Shown here one piece after another: positions 8,012-16,671 of a stretch of 64,000 nt of DNA. The translations under genes and the position numbers were made by a program. Each line of letters begins with the position of its first letter. The stretch's first letter is position 1. The stretch is from Jannaschia sp. CCS1 (lineage in GTDB: Bacteria > Pseudomonadota > Alphaproteobacteria > Rhodobacterales > Rhodobacteraceae). The stretch lies in contig NC_007802.1 in NCBI RefSeq assembly GCF_000013565.1, positions 2,418,001 through 2,482,000 of the forward strand. The letters run 5' to 3'. The notes beneath the pieces are model-generated. The model saw only the letters and a list, made by a program, of their open reading frames with translations. It made no database searches and was not told the DNA's origin.

Positions 8012-9150
8012 CAGGCGGCTCCTCTCACGGATTGGGGAAGCGGATAGCGCGCCAGGAAGCGCGCGCGCAGGATCAGGGTGATCAGGACCACGGCCCCGAA
8101 CTGGTGCACAATCGCCAGATACCATGGCGAGGAGTGCATGACAGTCATAATCCCCAGCACGATCTGGCCGAACAGCATCACGGCCATCCAGTCGAAGGCC
8201 CGTTTGGTCGCCGTGCGGGCGGACCGGCGCGCCATGATCCAGGCAGCAACGCCGATTACAAACAGCAGATACCCCGTTACGCGGTGGAAAAACTGCACCG
8301 TCCCGTCATTCTCAAAGAGGTTGCGATACCAAGGCTCTATCGCCCACATATCCGGCGGCGTGAACGCGCCCGCCATCAGCGGCCAGTCAATGTAATTGCG
8401 GCCCGCGTCGATGCCCGCCACCAGCGCGCCGATCAGAATTTGCAGCGCCGTCAGATGCAAGAGCCCCGTCGCCATGCCCGCCAGCATCCGGTCGCCATCG
8501 CGGCGCGCGGTCATCAACTCCGCCTCCGCCCGACCCAGGCGCAGAATGTACCACGCCATCAGCCCCAGGATCAGGAAGGCGAGCCCCAGATGGACGGCAA
8601 GTCGGTAGGAGGCCACATCAAACATCCCCGGCGCGAGGCCGGAATGGACCATCCACCACCCGGCCACGCCCTGAAGCCCGCCCAAAACGCCCAACAGCAA
8701 CAGACGACCGGTCCAGCCAACGGGCACCGACTTCGTGGCCAGTAGCCCCACAAAGCCCACGGCCCAGACGACGCCGAGGAACCGCGCCCATTGGCGATGG
8801 CCCCATTCCCACCAGTAGATGACCTTGAACTCGGCCAGGCTCATGCCCCGGTTCTGTTCCTGATACTCCGTCGTGGCCCGGTAGGCCTCCAACTCGGCCT
8901 CCCACGCCGCCTCGTCCAACGGTGGGATCGCCCCGGTAATCGGCGCCCATTCGGTGATCGACAGCCCCGAATCCGTCAGGCGCGTCAGGCCCCCAATGGC
9001 GATCTGCACAACCACCATCACAAACAGGATCATGATGAAAACACGCACCCGCGCCCGTCCGCGCCCCCGATCCCGGCTGACACCGCCGGGCATCGCGGCC
9101 GGTTTCTGGCTGTCCTGGACCTCTTCAAAAATACTGCGCGATCCGGCCAT
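8011..9150 (-). CDS. ctaA: Heme A synthase (COX15/CtaA)
   Basis: A 379-residue integral membrane protein with about eight helices. The opening GLTRLTDSGLSITEWAPI is the COX15/CtaA signature, with conserved histidines in GHRQWARF, VHLGLAF, FFHRVTGY and VHQFGAV acting as heme ligands. It oxidises the C8 methyl of heme O to make heme A for aa3-type oxidases. The length is typical of the alphaproteobacterial and mitochondrial type 2 enzymes. It heads a two-gene unit with the M32 carboxypeptidase. Confidence 0.95.
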   Translation of the reverse strand: MAGSRSIFEEVQDSQKPAAMPGGVSRDRGRGRARVRVFIMILFVMVVVQIAIGGLTRLTDSGLSITEWAPITGAIPPLDEAAWEAELEAYRATTEYQEQNRGMSLAEFKVIYWWEWGHRQWARFLGVVWAVGFVGLLATKSVPVGWTGRLLLLGVLGGLQGVAGWWMVHSGLAPGMFDVASYRLAVHLGLAFLILGLMAWYILRLGRAEAELMTARRDGDRMLAGMATGLLHLTALQILIGALVAGIDAGRNYIDWPLMAGAFTPPDMWAIEPWYRNLFENDGTVQFFHRVTGYLLFVIGVAAWIMARRSARTATKRAFDWMAVMLFGQIVLGIMTVMHSSPWYLAIVHQFGAVVLITLILRARFLARYPLPQSVRGAA

Positions 9151-9254
9151 GGCTCGATCCTCTTATCTCTCCCCTCGTGACCTATCGCGCGACCCCGCGC
9201 CCTTCAAGCGCCCGCGACACTCTCTCGCGCGCTCAACCCAGTGGTGCACTCCCC

Positions 9255-9298
9255 ATTTCCCCGTTCCTGAAATATCCCGGGGTTTGGGGCAGAGCCCC
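9255..9298 (+). repeat. Intergenic repeat, copy B
   Basis: 39/44 identical to 5114-5157. The hairpin TTGGGGC-AGA-GCCCCAA is compensated at its edges. It lies between trmJ and ctaA, both on the minus strand. Confidence 0.7.
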
Positions 9299-9326
9299 AA
9301 GTCAGAAGCCAGCCAAGCGCCGCACC

Positions 9327-10103
9327 TTACAAATCCTTGCGCCGCCCCTCGGCCCACCGCACCATCTGCCGCATCACCCCATGCAGGGTTTGCACGTCCG
9401 CCCGCGTCAGGTTCAACCGCCCCCACAGGTTGCGCAACGTCAGTTTCATACTGTCGGCTTTCGCGGGCGGCCAGAAGAACCCCGCCTCCTCCAACCGCTC
9501 CTCGTAATGCGCGCCGAGCTTTTCTACTTCGAGATTGCTGGCAAAATCTGTCTTGGCCAGCGCCATGACCTCGGGCGCGACGGTAGAGCCCTGCCGCTGC
9601 CACTCATAGGCACACAGCAGCACACATTGCGCCAAATTCAAGGATGGAAATGCCGGGTTCACATCGACAGATATAATCGCATCGGCAGGCGCGATATCTG
9701 CGTTCTCAAGGCCCGCCCGCTCCGGCCCGAACAGCACGCCCACCTTACCTCCCTCGGCCAAGATCGCGCGGGTCTGCTCCATCGCGCGCTCGGGCGTCAC
9801 GATAGGCTTGGTCAGGCCCCGGTCCCGGGCCGTAGTCGCAAAGACGTAGGTGCAATCGCTCAAGGCCCCGGGCAGATCCTGGTACAGGCCCGCATTGTCC
9901 AGCAACCGCCCGGCGCCGCTGGCCAGCGCGACAGCGCGTTCATTGGGCCAGCCATCGCGGGGGTCTACCACGCGCATCCGGTCGAGGCCGAAGTTCCACA
10001 TCGCGCGCGCAGCCGCACCGATGTTTTCCCCCATCTGCGGGCGGACCAGAACGAAGGCGGGTTGTCCGCCTGGGGTGACTGACGGGGGCGTGGCATCTGA
10101 CAT
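9327..10103 (-). CDS. trmJ: tRNA/rRNA 2'-O-methyltransferase, TrmJ-like (SPOUT class)
   Basis: A 258-residue SPOUT methyltransferase. The opening FVLVRPQMGENIGAAARAMWNFG is the RNA-binding arginine-containing motif 1. VGVLFGPERAGLEN and VNPAFPSLNLAQCVLLCAYEW form the SAM-binding deep knot (motifs 2 and 3). The C-terminal about 100 residues fit the TrmJ extension. TrmJ methylates the ribose of nucleotide 32 in certain tRNAs. A close paralogue acting on rRNA cannot be excluded. Confidence 0.85.
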   Translation of the reverse strand: MSDATPPSVTPGGQPAFVLVRPQMGENIGAAARAMWNFGLDRMRVVDPRDGWPNERAVALASGAGRLLDNAGLYQDLPGALSDCTYVFATTARDRGLTKPIVTPERAMEQTRAILAEGGKVGVLFGPERAGLENADIAPADAIISVDVNPAFPSLNLAQCVLLCAYEWQRQGSTVAPEVMALAKTDFASNLEVEKLGAHYEERLEEAGFFWPPAKADSMKLTLRNLWGRLNLTRADVQTLHGVMRQMVRWAEGRRKDL

Positions 10104-10212
10104 GCCTGCCCATACCCAGCGGCGCGTGACGGCGCAAGATGTGCGCCGATTGCCTTGGCCGCAAAGGGACGGTATCAGCGCCGCACTGACCCTTTGCCGC
10201 CAGGATCCCCCG

Positions 10213-10842
10213 ATGGACGACGCAACCGCCCCCGAGACCCCGCAACTCTACCTCATCACGCCCACAGCGTTTGAGCCGGAGGTCTTTGCACCGCACCTGG
10301 CGACGGTTCTGGATGCCGTCGACATCGCCTGCATTCGCCTGGCCCTCGTCACGGAGGATGAGGCCGCCCTGTCACGCGCCGCCGACCAGTGCCGCGATGT
10401 GGCCCACGCCCGGGACGTGCCGCTGGTGATCGACCGGCATATCCAATTGGTGGAGCGGTTGGGCCTTGACGGCGTGCATCTGACCGACGGCGCGCGATCC
10501 GTCCGGGACACGCGCAAAGCCCTCGGCGCTGACGCCATTATTGGCGCCTATTGCGGGAACTCTCGCCACGACGGCATGTCCGCCGGAGAGGCCGGCGCGG
10601 ATTATGTCAGCTTCGGACCTGTGGGTGAGAACGCCCTCGGCGATGGCACCCGCGCGGAGCATGACTTGTTCGCCTGGTGGTCGCAGATGATTGAAGTGCC
10701 CGTCGTGGCCGAAGGCGCTTTGGACGCTGCTCTGGTGGAGACCTTCGCGCCGGTCACAGATTTCTTCGCCATCGGGCCGGAGATCTGGCGGCATGACGAT
10801 CCTCTGGCAGCGTTGCAAGGGGTGACGGCTTCGATCCTGTAG
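10213..10842 (+). CDS. thiE: Thiamine phosphate synthase family protein
   Basis: A 209-residue TIM-barrel of the ThiE/TenI superfamily. It opens with LYLITP, and VPLVIDRHIQLVERLGLDGVHLTDGARS resembles the ThiE loop that binds HMP-pyrophosphate and phosphate. GADYVSFGPVGENALG corresponds to the substrate-closing loop. Other positions are less canonical (YCGNSRHDGM where ThiE has SCHS/TH), so a divergent ThiE or TenI-like protein is possible. No other thiamine gene is adjacent. ATG 10213 is the natural start. Confidence 0.7.
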   Translation: MDDATAPETPQLYLITPTAFEPEVFAPHLATVLDAVDIACIRLALVTEDEAALSRAADQCRDVAHARDVPLVIDRHIQLVERLGLDGVHLTDGARSVRDTRKALGADAIIGAYCGNSRHDGMSAGEAGADYVSFGPVGENALGDGTRAEHDLFAWWSQMIEVPVVAEGALDAALVETFAPVTDFFAIGPEIWRHDDPLAALQGVTASIL

Positions 10843-10904
10843 GCTGCCCCTTGATGCGTCCGACCGCCGCAGATCGTGTGCGGACGGAACTTTCCCGCGA
10901 CGCA

Positions 10905-11741
10905 TCACGGTGACGGAAGCGCCTCCACATCCAGGCCGCCGCGCACCGCCTCTTCACAGGCCCTGGCCAATGCCTTCCGGTTGTGCGCCTCTGCCACCAG
11001 CAACGGCGCGTGATAGGTGATGGTGACATGACCGCGGCCCGGTGTCGCCAGGATCTGCAACAGGCTCGGTCCGAAATCCATATCCCCCCACCAGCCGTAA
11101 TGGCGCGGGTTCGCCCCCGCAGGCGCGCGGTAGCTGAGCGTCACCGGCTGCACGCTGAGCCGGTCGCGCAGGCGGTCGGCGAAGAAGGCCTCAAAGAGCG
11201 TGGTCTTGAACGGCAGCACGCGGTGGCCATCGGTCGATGTCCCCTCCGGGAAGAACAACAACTGATGCCCGGCGATCAGGCGATCCTCAAAGAGCTTGGT
11301 CTGCGTCGCCGCCTCCGCCCGGTTGCGGCGGATGAAGACCGTGCCCGTGGCCCGTGCCAGCCAGCCGATGCCGCCCCACCCGCTCACCTCGGCCTTGGCC
11401 ACGAAATACATGCGTTTGCCCGCGTTCAGCGCGAAAATATCGAGCCAGCTGACGTGGTTGGCCACGAAGGCCCCGGGCGTGCGCATCGGCTGACCTGTGA
11501 CGGAGCGTTTCAGGGCCAGCGCCCAACAGGCCACCACGCAGACGATTTGCGTCAGATACGGCGTGACGGGCCGCTTCAGCCCCCAGATCCACCGCTCCGG
11601 TATGCGCAAAAGCAGCAACAGGGGAAAGCAGATCAACAGGATCAGGATCAGTGGCAGAGCCCGGCGGAGGATCCGCAGCCACTCGGCCAAACCCAGGGCA
11701 CGCGGCGTGGGCGCAGGTGCGCCGTTCCAAGTGTCAGCCAA
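10905..11741 (-). CDS. olsA: Lyso-ornithine lipid O-acyltransferase
   Basis: A 278-residue PlsC-type acyltransferase. An N-terminal membrane segment (about residues 28-47) is followed by NHVSWLD with the HX4D pair His96/Asp101, then FPEGTS at 164-169. Its position directly after the olsB gene identifies it as OlsA, which adds the second acyl chain to lyso-ornithine lipid. The TTG at 11741, with GGAG upstream and an 8-nt overlap with the olsB stop, gives a sensible N-terminus; a start at 11795 would overlap by about 60 nt. Confidence 0.85.
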   Translation of the reverse strand: MADTWNGAPAPTPRALGLAEWLRILRRALPLILILLICFPLLLLLRIPERWIWGLKRPVTPYLTQIVCVVACWALALKRSVTGQPMRTPGAFVANHVSWLDIFALNAGKRMYFVAKAEVSGWGGIGWLARATGTVFIRRNRAEAATQTKLFEDRLIAGHQLLFFPEGTSTDGHRVLPFKTTLFEAFFADRLRDRLSVQPVTLSYRAPAGANPRHYGWWGDMDFGPSLLQILATPGRGHVTITYHAPLLVAEAHNRKALARACEEAVRGGLDVEALPSP

Positions 11742-12510
11742 GGCCCCGGCTCCCTTGATAAATCGCGCGGTGGGTCTGGGACATGCGCGCCACATCCATC
11801 ACGAGACAGACGTCGATGCAGTTGAACGGACGGTCGATATACGCGCCCTCCCCCACAAAGCCGCCCAACCGCAGATAAGCCTTGATCAGAGCGGGCATGG
11901 CGCGGATGGCGGCGGGCCGGTCGAGCGCGTCTTCGGCGATGCGGTCCATCGACAGGTAGCCTCCGGCCCGCGCCCTGGGCCGGATATCTGCGGGCGCAAG
12001 ATGGCGGTGGTGCAGCAGCGACAATTGCCCGGAGAGAGGCGCAGGGTCCAGGCCATGGAAGCTGGCCACGCCAAACATGACGTCAATGCGGTGATCCGCG
12101 ATGTAATCGGCCAGGCCGTTCCACAGGTGCATCATCGCCGTGCCGCCGCGATAGTCCGGATGCACGCAGGAGCGACCCAGTTCCAGCACCCGCCGCCCGG
12201 ATCTGTGCAGCGCGCTGAGGTCATATTCATCCTCGGAATAGAACTGCCCGGCCCGCGCGGCCCCGCTCTGACCCATCACCCGGTAAACGCCCACGACCTG
12301 ATCTGCGGCCGACCGGCGGTGATCCAGCAGGATCAGATGGTCGAAGAACGGATCAAACCGATCCATTTCAAGGCTCGCATCGTGATCCACAAGGGGACCG
12401 GTGCCGCCGAGTTCTTCTACAAAAACCCGGTAACGCAAGCGCTGTGCGGCGCGGATCTCGGCAGGCGTGCGGGCCAGGCGCAACTCCAGATGCGGCTCGT
12501 CAATCTGCAT
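11734..12510 (-). CDS. olsB: L-ornithine N(alpha)-acyltransferase
   Basis: A 258-residue GNAT-like protein of the OlsB/hemolysin-like family. RLRYRVFVEELG (about residues 24-35) and LELGRSCVHPDYRGGTAMMHLWNGLADYI (about 109-137) are the acyl-carrier-binding signatures. It transfers a 3-hydroxyacyl chain to ornithine to form lyso-ornithine lipid, a phosphorus-free membrane lipid often made under phosphate limitation. It lies just upstream of olsA with overlapping ends. A perfect CtrA box lies about 140 bp upstream, but no Pho box was recognised. Confidence 0.9.
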   Translation of the reverse strand: MQIDEPHLELRLARTPAEIRAAQRLRYRVFVEELGGTGPLVDHDASLEMDRFDPFFDHLILLDHRRSAADQVVGVYRVMGQSGAARAGQFYSEDEYDLSALHRSGRRVLELGRSCVHPDYRGGTAMMHLWNGLADYIADHRIDVMFGVASFHGLDPAPLSGQLSLLHHRHLAPADIRPRARAGGYLSMDRIAEDALDRPAAIRAMPALIKAYLRLGGFVGEGAYIDRPFNCIDVCLVMDVARMSQTHRAIYQGSRGLG

Positions 12511-12555
12511 GGTTCAGCGGCGGCTCCGTTAGGCCGGCTGCCTGAATCGGCACCA

Positions 12556-12591
12556 GCACTGCGCGCGGCGGGGGCACTGCGCGCGGCGGGT
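12556..12591. repeat. 18-bp tandem duplication upstream of olsB
   Basis: GCACTGCGCGCGGCGGG occurs at 12556-12572 and again at 12574-12590, a recent-looking exact duplication in the olsB leader. Confidence 0.8.
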
Positions 12592-12647
12592 GTAACAGCC
12601 TCTTGCGGTTTTGCAAGATGGACGCGGCCCGCAGGTTTCCGTAAACG

Positions 12648-12663
12648 TTAAGGCGCTATTAAC
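12648..12663. promoter_or_regulatory. CtrA box TTAA-N7-TTAAC
   Basis: TTAAGGCGCTATTAAC matches the full CtrA recognition sequence exactly. It is 138 bp upstream of the olsB start and 29 bp downstream of the DUF3553 stop. The chpT gene, whose product phosphorylates CtrA, starts about 250 bp away. Confidence 0.6.
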
Positions 12664-12691
12664 CTTTCTTGAGATACTGTGCCGAGAGAGG

Positions 12692-12895
12692 TCAGGAAGG
12701 ATCGTCGATGACCAATGCCACTTTGCGTCCGTCCAATACCAATTTGCCCTCGTTCTCGAAGTTGACCGTCACCCGGCCATCAATATTGGACTGCACCTGC
12801 CCCAGACCCCAGTCGGGGGCTTTGGGATTGCGCACATACATGCCGGGCGCAAGGATCGCTGTGATGTCTGCGGCAGATGCATCTTCGGAATTCAT
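12692..12895 (-). CDS. DUF3553 domain protein
   Basis: A 67-residue protein. LAPGMYVRNPKAPDWGLGQVQSNIDGRVTVNFENEGKLVLD matches DUF3553, a small SH3-like or CarD-like domain also seen in helicase tails, which suggests nucleic-acid or RNA polymerase binding (inference). ATG 12895 is chosen; the frame extends to 12982 but would then run into chpT. The gene is divergent from chpT, with only 21 bp between the start codons if chpT begins at 12917. DUF3553 genes commonly sit beside chpT in this order. Confidence 0.8.
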   Translation of the reverse strand: MNSEDASAADITAILAPGMYVRNPKAPDWGLGQVQSNIDGRVTVNFENEGKLVLDGRKVALVIDDPS

Positions 12896-12916
12896 GTGAT
12901 GAAAGGCCTTGTGTAA

Positions 12917-13540
12917 ATGCGGGACGAACGGGTTGAACCGGTGACTAGTCTGGCTGATCTGGTGGCATCGCGCCTGTGTCATGACTTAGTTAACCCATTG
13001 GGCGCCATCGGCAACGGTGTCGAGCTTCTGGAAATGACAGGAAAGGCCGATGGGCCGGAGGTGGATCTGATCCGCGATGCCGTGCGCGCGGCTGAGGCAC
13101 GCATTCGTCTGTTCCGCCTTGCCTTTGGCGGCGCCAGTTCCGGTCAGGTCACCAGCCTGCGGGAGGCCAAGACAGTGGTGGAGGGGTATTTCCACCAAAG
13201 CCGCGTGGCCGTGGTCTGGATGGCCAACTCTGATCGGTCGCGTCAGGAAACCAAAATGGCGCTTCTCATGCTGCTCTGCGCGGAAACCGCCCTGCCGATG
13301 GGCGGCACGGTGCGCATCGGTCCGGACCCGACAGGCCATTGGCAGTTGGAGGCCACCGGCCCGCGTCTGAACATGGTGGACGCGGTTTGGGATGTTCTGC
13401 GCACGGGCACGGCCCCTCCCGATGAGCCGCTCAGACCGGCAGATGTGCAATTTCCCATGCTGTTTCAGGCCGCCCAAAGCCTGGGCCTGACCTTGAACTA
13501 TGTCGCGGATGGAGAGACGTTTCGGATGTCGACCGCCTGA
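12917..13540 (+). CDS. chpT: Histidine phosphotransferase ChpT
   Basis: A 207-residue protein. LVASRLCHDLVNPLGAIGNGVELL contains the phosphorylated His22 and resembles a histidine-kinase DHp helix; the rest is a degenerate HATPase-like domain without ATP-binding boxes. ChpT relays phosphate from the hybrid kinase CckA to CtrA and CpdR. In Rhodobacterales this pathway controls motility, gene transfer agents and division. GTG 12941 is an alternative start that fits the family N-terminus and widens the divergent intergenic space to 45 bp. Confidence 0.9.
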   Translation: MRDERVEPVTSLADLVASRLCHDLVNPLGAIGNGVELLEMTGKADGPEVDLIRDAVRAAEARIRLFRLAFGGASSGQVTSLREAKTVVEGYFHQSRVAVVWMANSDRSRQETKMALLMLLCAETALPMGGTVRIGPDPTGHWQLEATGPRLNMVDAVWDVLRTGTAPPDEPLRPADVQFPMLFQAAQSLGLTLNYVADGETFRMSTA

Positions 13541-13616
13541 CGCGCCAGCAATTCAGGTCCGACAGAGTCTAGGCCGGGCGCAGGTCAGATCGGGCACAAA
13601 TCGGGTCGGGCGCAGC

Positions 13617-14135
13617 TCAGACCGCGCGCAATCCGGCCCGGAACCGCCGCATGTTCTGCCTGTAATGATCGGCAGAGGCCAACAGATCGGCGCGGGCCTC
13701 CTCGTCCAGCTCCCGGATAACCTTGCCCGGCATCCCAATCACCAACGAACCTGCTGGGATTTCCTTGCCCTCGGGGATCAGCGCACCTGCGCCGATCAGA
13801 CACCCGGCACCGATCCTGGCCCCGTTCAGGACCACAGCCCCCATCCCGATCAGTGACCCGGCCCCAATCGTGCAGCCATGCAGCATGGCCTTATGGCCAA
13901 TCGTGCAATCGGGCCCAATCACCAGCGGGCACCCCGGATCGGTGTGACAAACCACGTTTTCCTGCACATTGGACCCGGCGCCAACGCGGATCTCTTCATT
14001 GTCGCCACGCAGGGTTGCGCCGAACCAGACGCTCGCGCCCGTCTCCAGCACCACATGGCCGATGACATTGGCATCGGGCGCGACCCATGTGTCGTCTTCG
14101 ATGTCGGGCGCGACGCCGTCGAGTGCATAAATCAT
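13617..14135 (-). CDS. Gamma-carbonic anhydrase family protein
   Basis: A 172-residue left-handed beta-helix protein made of hexapeptide repeats. The three zinc-ligand histidines are visible at His64 (VVCHTD), His81 and His86 ([10 protein letters not shown]), as in CamH/YrdA/PaaY proteins. Carbonic anhydrase activity has been shown for some members, not all. Its frame ends at the very start of gmk's 3' region (the genes overlap by 4 nt on the same strand), so it is the last gene of a yicC-gmk unit. Confidence 0.9.
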   Translation of the reverse strand: MIYALDGVAPDIEDDTWVAPDANVIGHVVLETGASVWFGATLRGDNEEIRVGAGSNVQENVVCHTDPGCPLVIGPDCTIGHKAMLHGCTIGAGSLIGMGAVVLNGARIGAGCLIGAGALIPEGKEIPAGSLVIGMPGKVIRELDEEARADLLASADHYRQNMRRFRAGLRAV

Positions 14136-14788
14136 TGCTCCAAATCCTCAAATTCCGTTTGCAGCGCCCGCACATGGGTTTGCAGGGCGGGCTGCTGTTC
14201 CCGGCGCAACCGCTCCGCGGTGATGATGGTTTTCAGGCGCTCTTCGGTGACGGACAGATCATCGTTAACCAAGACGTAATCATAGGCGTCCCAGCGGCTG
14301 ATCTCATCCCAGCTTTTGCGCATCCGCTTCTCGATCACATCGTCGCTGTCCTGGGCGCGGCTTTCCAACCGCCGTTTCAGCTCGGGGATCGAGGGGGGCA
14401 GGATGAAGATCGACAGCGTGTGCTTGCCCAGGTCAGAATTGCGGATCTGTTGGGCGCCCTGCCAGTCGATGTCGAACAACACATCATGCCCGGCCTCGAT
14501 CGCCTGGGACACCGGTGCCATGGGGGAGCCGTAGAAGTTGCCGAAGACATGGGCGTGCTCCAGCATCTGGCCGCTCGAAACGAGGGATTTGAACTCCGCC
14601 TCCGGCAAGAAGCGGTAGTGAACTCCGTCTTCCTCGCCGGGCCGGGCTTGGCGCGTCGTGGCCGAGACGGAGAAACTCAGCGTCTCGTCCCAGGCCATCA
14701 AGCGCCGCGCGAGGGTCGATTTGCCCGCACCCGATGGTGAGGACAGGATAATCAGAAGGCCACGCCGTCTCAAATCAGACATCGTCAT
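14132..14788 (-). CDS. gmk: Guanylate kinase
   Basis: A 218-residue kinase converting GMP to GDP with ATP. The P-loop [11 protein letters not shown] is at residues 16-26. The GMP-binding region [22 protein letters not shown] and the lid ([16 protein letters not shown]) follow. ATG 14788 overlaps the yicC stop (ATGA), a common gene pair, and its own stop overlaps the next gene. A second in-frame ATG lies two codons downstream. Confidence 0.96.
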   Translation of the reverse strand: MTMSDLRRRGLLIILSSPSGAGKSTLARRLMAWDETLSFSVSATTRQARPGEEDGVHYRFLPEAEFKSLVSSGQMLEHAHVFGNFYGSPMAPVSQAIEAGHDVLFDIDWQGAQQIRNSDLGKHTLSIFILPPSIPELKRRLESRAQDSDDVIEKRMRKSWDEISRWDAYDYVLVNDDLSVTEERLKTIITAERLRREQQPALQTHVRALQTEFEDLEQ

Positions 14789-15669
14789 TCCACATTTTGC
14801 ACCTGCTCGCGCATCTGATCTATGGTCAGTTTCAGGTCAAGGCCAATGGCCGTCAGCGCGGTGTCGGACGATTTGGCGCAGAGCGTGTTGGCCTCGCGGT
14901 TAAACTCCTGCATAAGGAAGTCCAGCTTGCGTCCAACCGGCCCGCCGCCAGCGATCAAATCGCGCGCCGCACTGACATGGGCGCGCAGGCGGTCGATCTC
15001 TTCCGTCACGTCGCCTTTCACCGCCAGAAGCGCCAATTCCTGGGCCAGCCGCTCCTCGTCCACCACGTCTGTGGCCTCCAGCAGGGCCGCGACTTGCGTG
15101 CGCAGACGCGCGCCTTGCGCCTCCGTCCGGGCAGTGGCCGCCTGCATCGCGGCATTTGTCAATTCCGCGATCCGGGTCAGCTGGCCGGACATGACCTGCG
15201 CCAAAGCCGCCCCCTCCGTCTGGCGCATGTCGACAAAGGCGGTGATCAGGGTATCAACCTCCGCCATTAGGGTTTCGACCTTGGGCAAGGCGGTCGCGTC
15301 CGTGCTGTCCATCACGCCACGCATCCCCAAAACGTCCACGGCGGTCGAGTGTGTCAGGGCACCGTTGGCCTTTGCCTCCACCTCCTCGATCAGCGCAAGG
15401 GCGGCGTCCAGCGCCTCAGGCGACAGACGGCCCGAGGCTGTGACCGCCCGCGTCACACGCAAGCCAAGCGTCACATTCCCGCGCGTCAAAGCCGTCTGAA
15501 GTGCCTTGCGCACGGGCTGTTCTAGGGCCGACAGCCCCTCAGGCAAACGCAGGCGCAGGTCCAGACCGCGACCATTCACAGACCGCAGATCCCAGCTCCA
15601 CGACAAATCCCCGGCCGCGCCCTCCGCGCTGGCGAAGGCGGTCATCGACGATAGGGCCGCGTCACCCAT
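14785..15669 (-). CDS. yicC: YicC family endoribonuclease
   Basis: A 294-residue YicC protein. SMTAFA at the N-terminus, [21 protein letters not shown] (about residues 26-46) and the C-terminal [22 protein letters not shown] block are family hallmarks. E. coli YicC acts in small-RNA (RyhB) turnover. It is co-transcribed with gmk, overlapping by 4 nt. A TTAACCAT half-site stands 18-25 bp before the start codon. Confidence 0.93.
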   Translation of the reverse strand: MGDAALSSMTAFASAEGAAGDLSWSWDLRSVNGRGLDLRLRLPEGLSALEQPVRKALQTALTRGNVTLGLRVTRAVTASGRLSPEALDAALALIEEVEAKANGALTHSTAVDVLGMRGVMDSTDATALPKVETLMAEVDTLITAFVDMRQTEGAALAQVMSGQLTRIAELTNAAMQAATARTEAQGARLRTQVAALLEATDVVDEERLAQELALLAVKGDVTEEIDRLRAHVSAARDLIAGGGPVGRKLDFLMQEFNREANTLCAKSSDTALTAIGLDLKLTIDQMREQVQNVE

Positions 15670-15686
15670 GTCGGTGCTGCCTGCTG

Positions 15687-15694
15687 TTAACCAT
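15687..15694. promoter_or_regulatory. TTAACCAT half-site before yicC
   Basis: TTAACCAT stands 18 bp upstream of the yicC start. This is the half-site form of a CtrA box; no second half at the required spacing was seen, so it is only suggestive. Confidence 0.25.
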
Positions 15695-15856
15695 CTGCCA
15701 AATCTCCCCCTGCCCGAACAATTTTAAACAGTGTATTCATAAACCCACAGGAATGGCAGCCCGGGATAAAGCGGGGCCGCGCAAACCGCCAGGACCGTGT
15801 CGGTTCGACAAAACCAGCGCCGCCGACGCAACCGAAACCCGATGGAGTGACGTCAG

Positions 15857-16585
15857 ATGGATACCACACAGGACATGACCCGGACGCGCGCCAGTCTGGA
15901 CGGTCGGATCACCAGCGTCCTGCGGTACTGGGATGATCTGCGTGGCGACCGTGTTGCGCCGGGGCGCATTGAGATCAGCCCCGCCGCCATCAGCCGCCAT
16001 CTGTCGCGCATCTGCATTCTGGAGCGCCCCCGCGCCGGAACCGTGCGTCTGCGCTTGGCCGGAGCGACCGTGTCCAGCCGGGCTGGTATGGAATTGCGCG
16101 GGATGCCGTTTCGCTCGCTCTTCGCGCTGGATGACCGCAACACCGCCATGGATGCGGCGGAAACCGCGATCACCACGCCCGCCGTCACCTTCCTGTCCCT
16201 TGGCCGCCAGGAGCGGACCGGAACGATGCCCGAGGCCACGATGGCAATCCTGCCCCTGACCGACACCCGCGGCGCTTTGACCCGCGCCATGGCAATATAT
16301 GCGGAGCGCGCGTCAATCACGCCCTTCGTGTCGGACGTGCGCGGGCGGTTTGTTGTCACCGACAGCTGGTCGTTGGATATCCCGGAAACCGGCCCGATTG
16401 TGGGCCCGATGGGCAATGTCACGCCAGGGTTCAACGGCGCGGTCGCAGGCGCGCCGATCAAGCCGATCTCCACCCGTGTCTTGCGGCCGCGTCTGGCCAC
16501 GCAAACCGAGGCGAGCGTCGTGCCCCAGACGCTTCCGCACCACACGCGCCCAGTCTTTCAGGTCATTGACGGCGGGCTGGATTAA
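15857..16585 (+). CDS. PAS domain-containing protein (PAS_5 type)
   Basis: A 242-residue protein. Residues about 15-160 (RYWDDLRGDRVAPGRIEISP, then ICILERPRAGTVRLRLAGATV) match the PAS_5 domain, a small-ligand or flavin sensor module abundant in Rhodobacterales. No output domain is attached, and the C-terminal 60 residues look disordered. Its partner is unknown. It stands alone, divergent from yicC and convergent with the DAHP synthase gene. Confidence 0.75.
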   Translation: MDTTQDMTRTRASLDGRITSVLRYWDDLRGDRVAPGRIEISPAAISRHLSRICILERPRAGTVRLRLAGATVSSRAGMELRGMPFRSLFALDDRNTAMDAAETAITTPAVTFLSLGRQERTGTMPEATMAILPLTDTRGALTRAMAIYAERASITPFVSDVRGRFVVTDSWSLDIPETGPIVGPMGNVTPGFNGAVAGAPIKPISTRVLRPRLATQTEASVVPQTLPHHTRPVFQVIDGGLD

Positions 16586-16632
16586 TCCACCCGTCGATAT
16601 TTCTTCGAGATAACAATATTTTATGATGGTCT

Positions 16633-16664
16633 TGCGCGCGCCGTTTATTGCAACGGCGCGCGCA
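16633..16664. terminator. Perfect 13-bp hairpin between convergent genes
   Basis: TGCGCGCGCCGTT and AACGGCGCGCGCA pair perfectly around a 6-nt loop, 48 bp after the PAS gene and 8 bp after the end of the DAHP synthase gene. A likely bidirectional terminator, although the T-runs are short. Confidence 0.65.
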
Positions 16665-16671
16665 TTTACGT

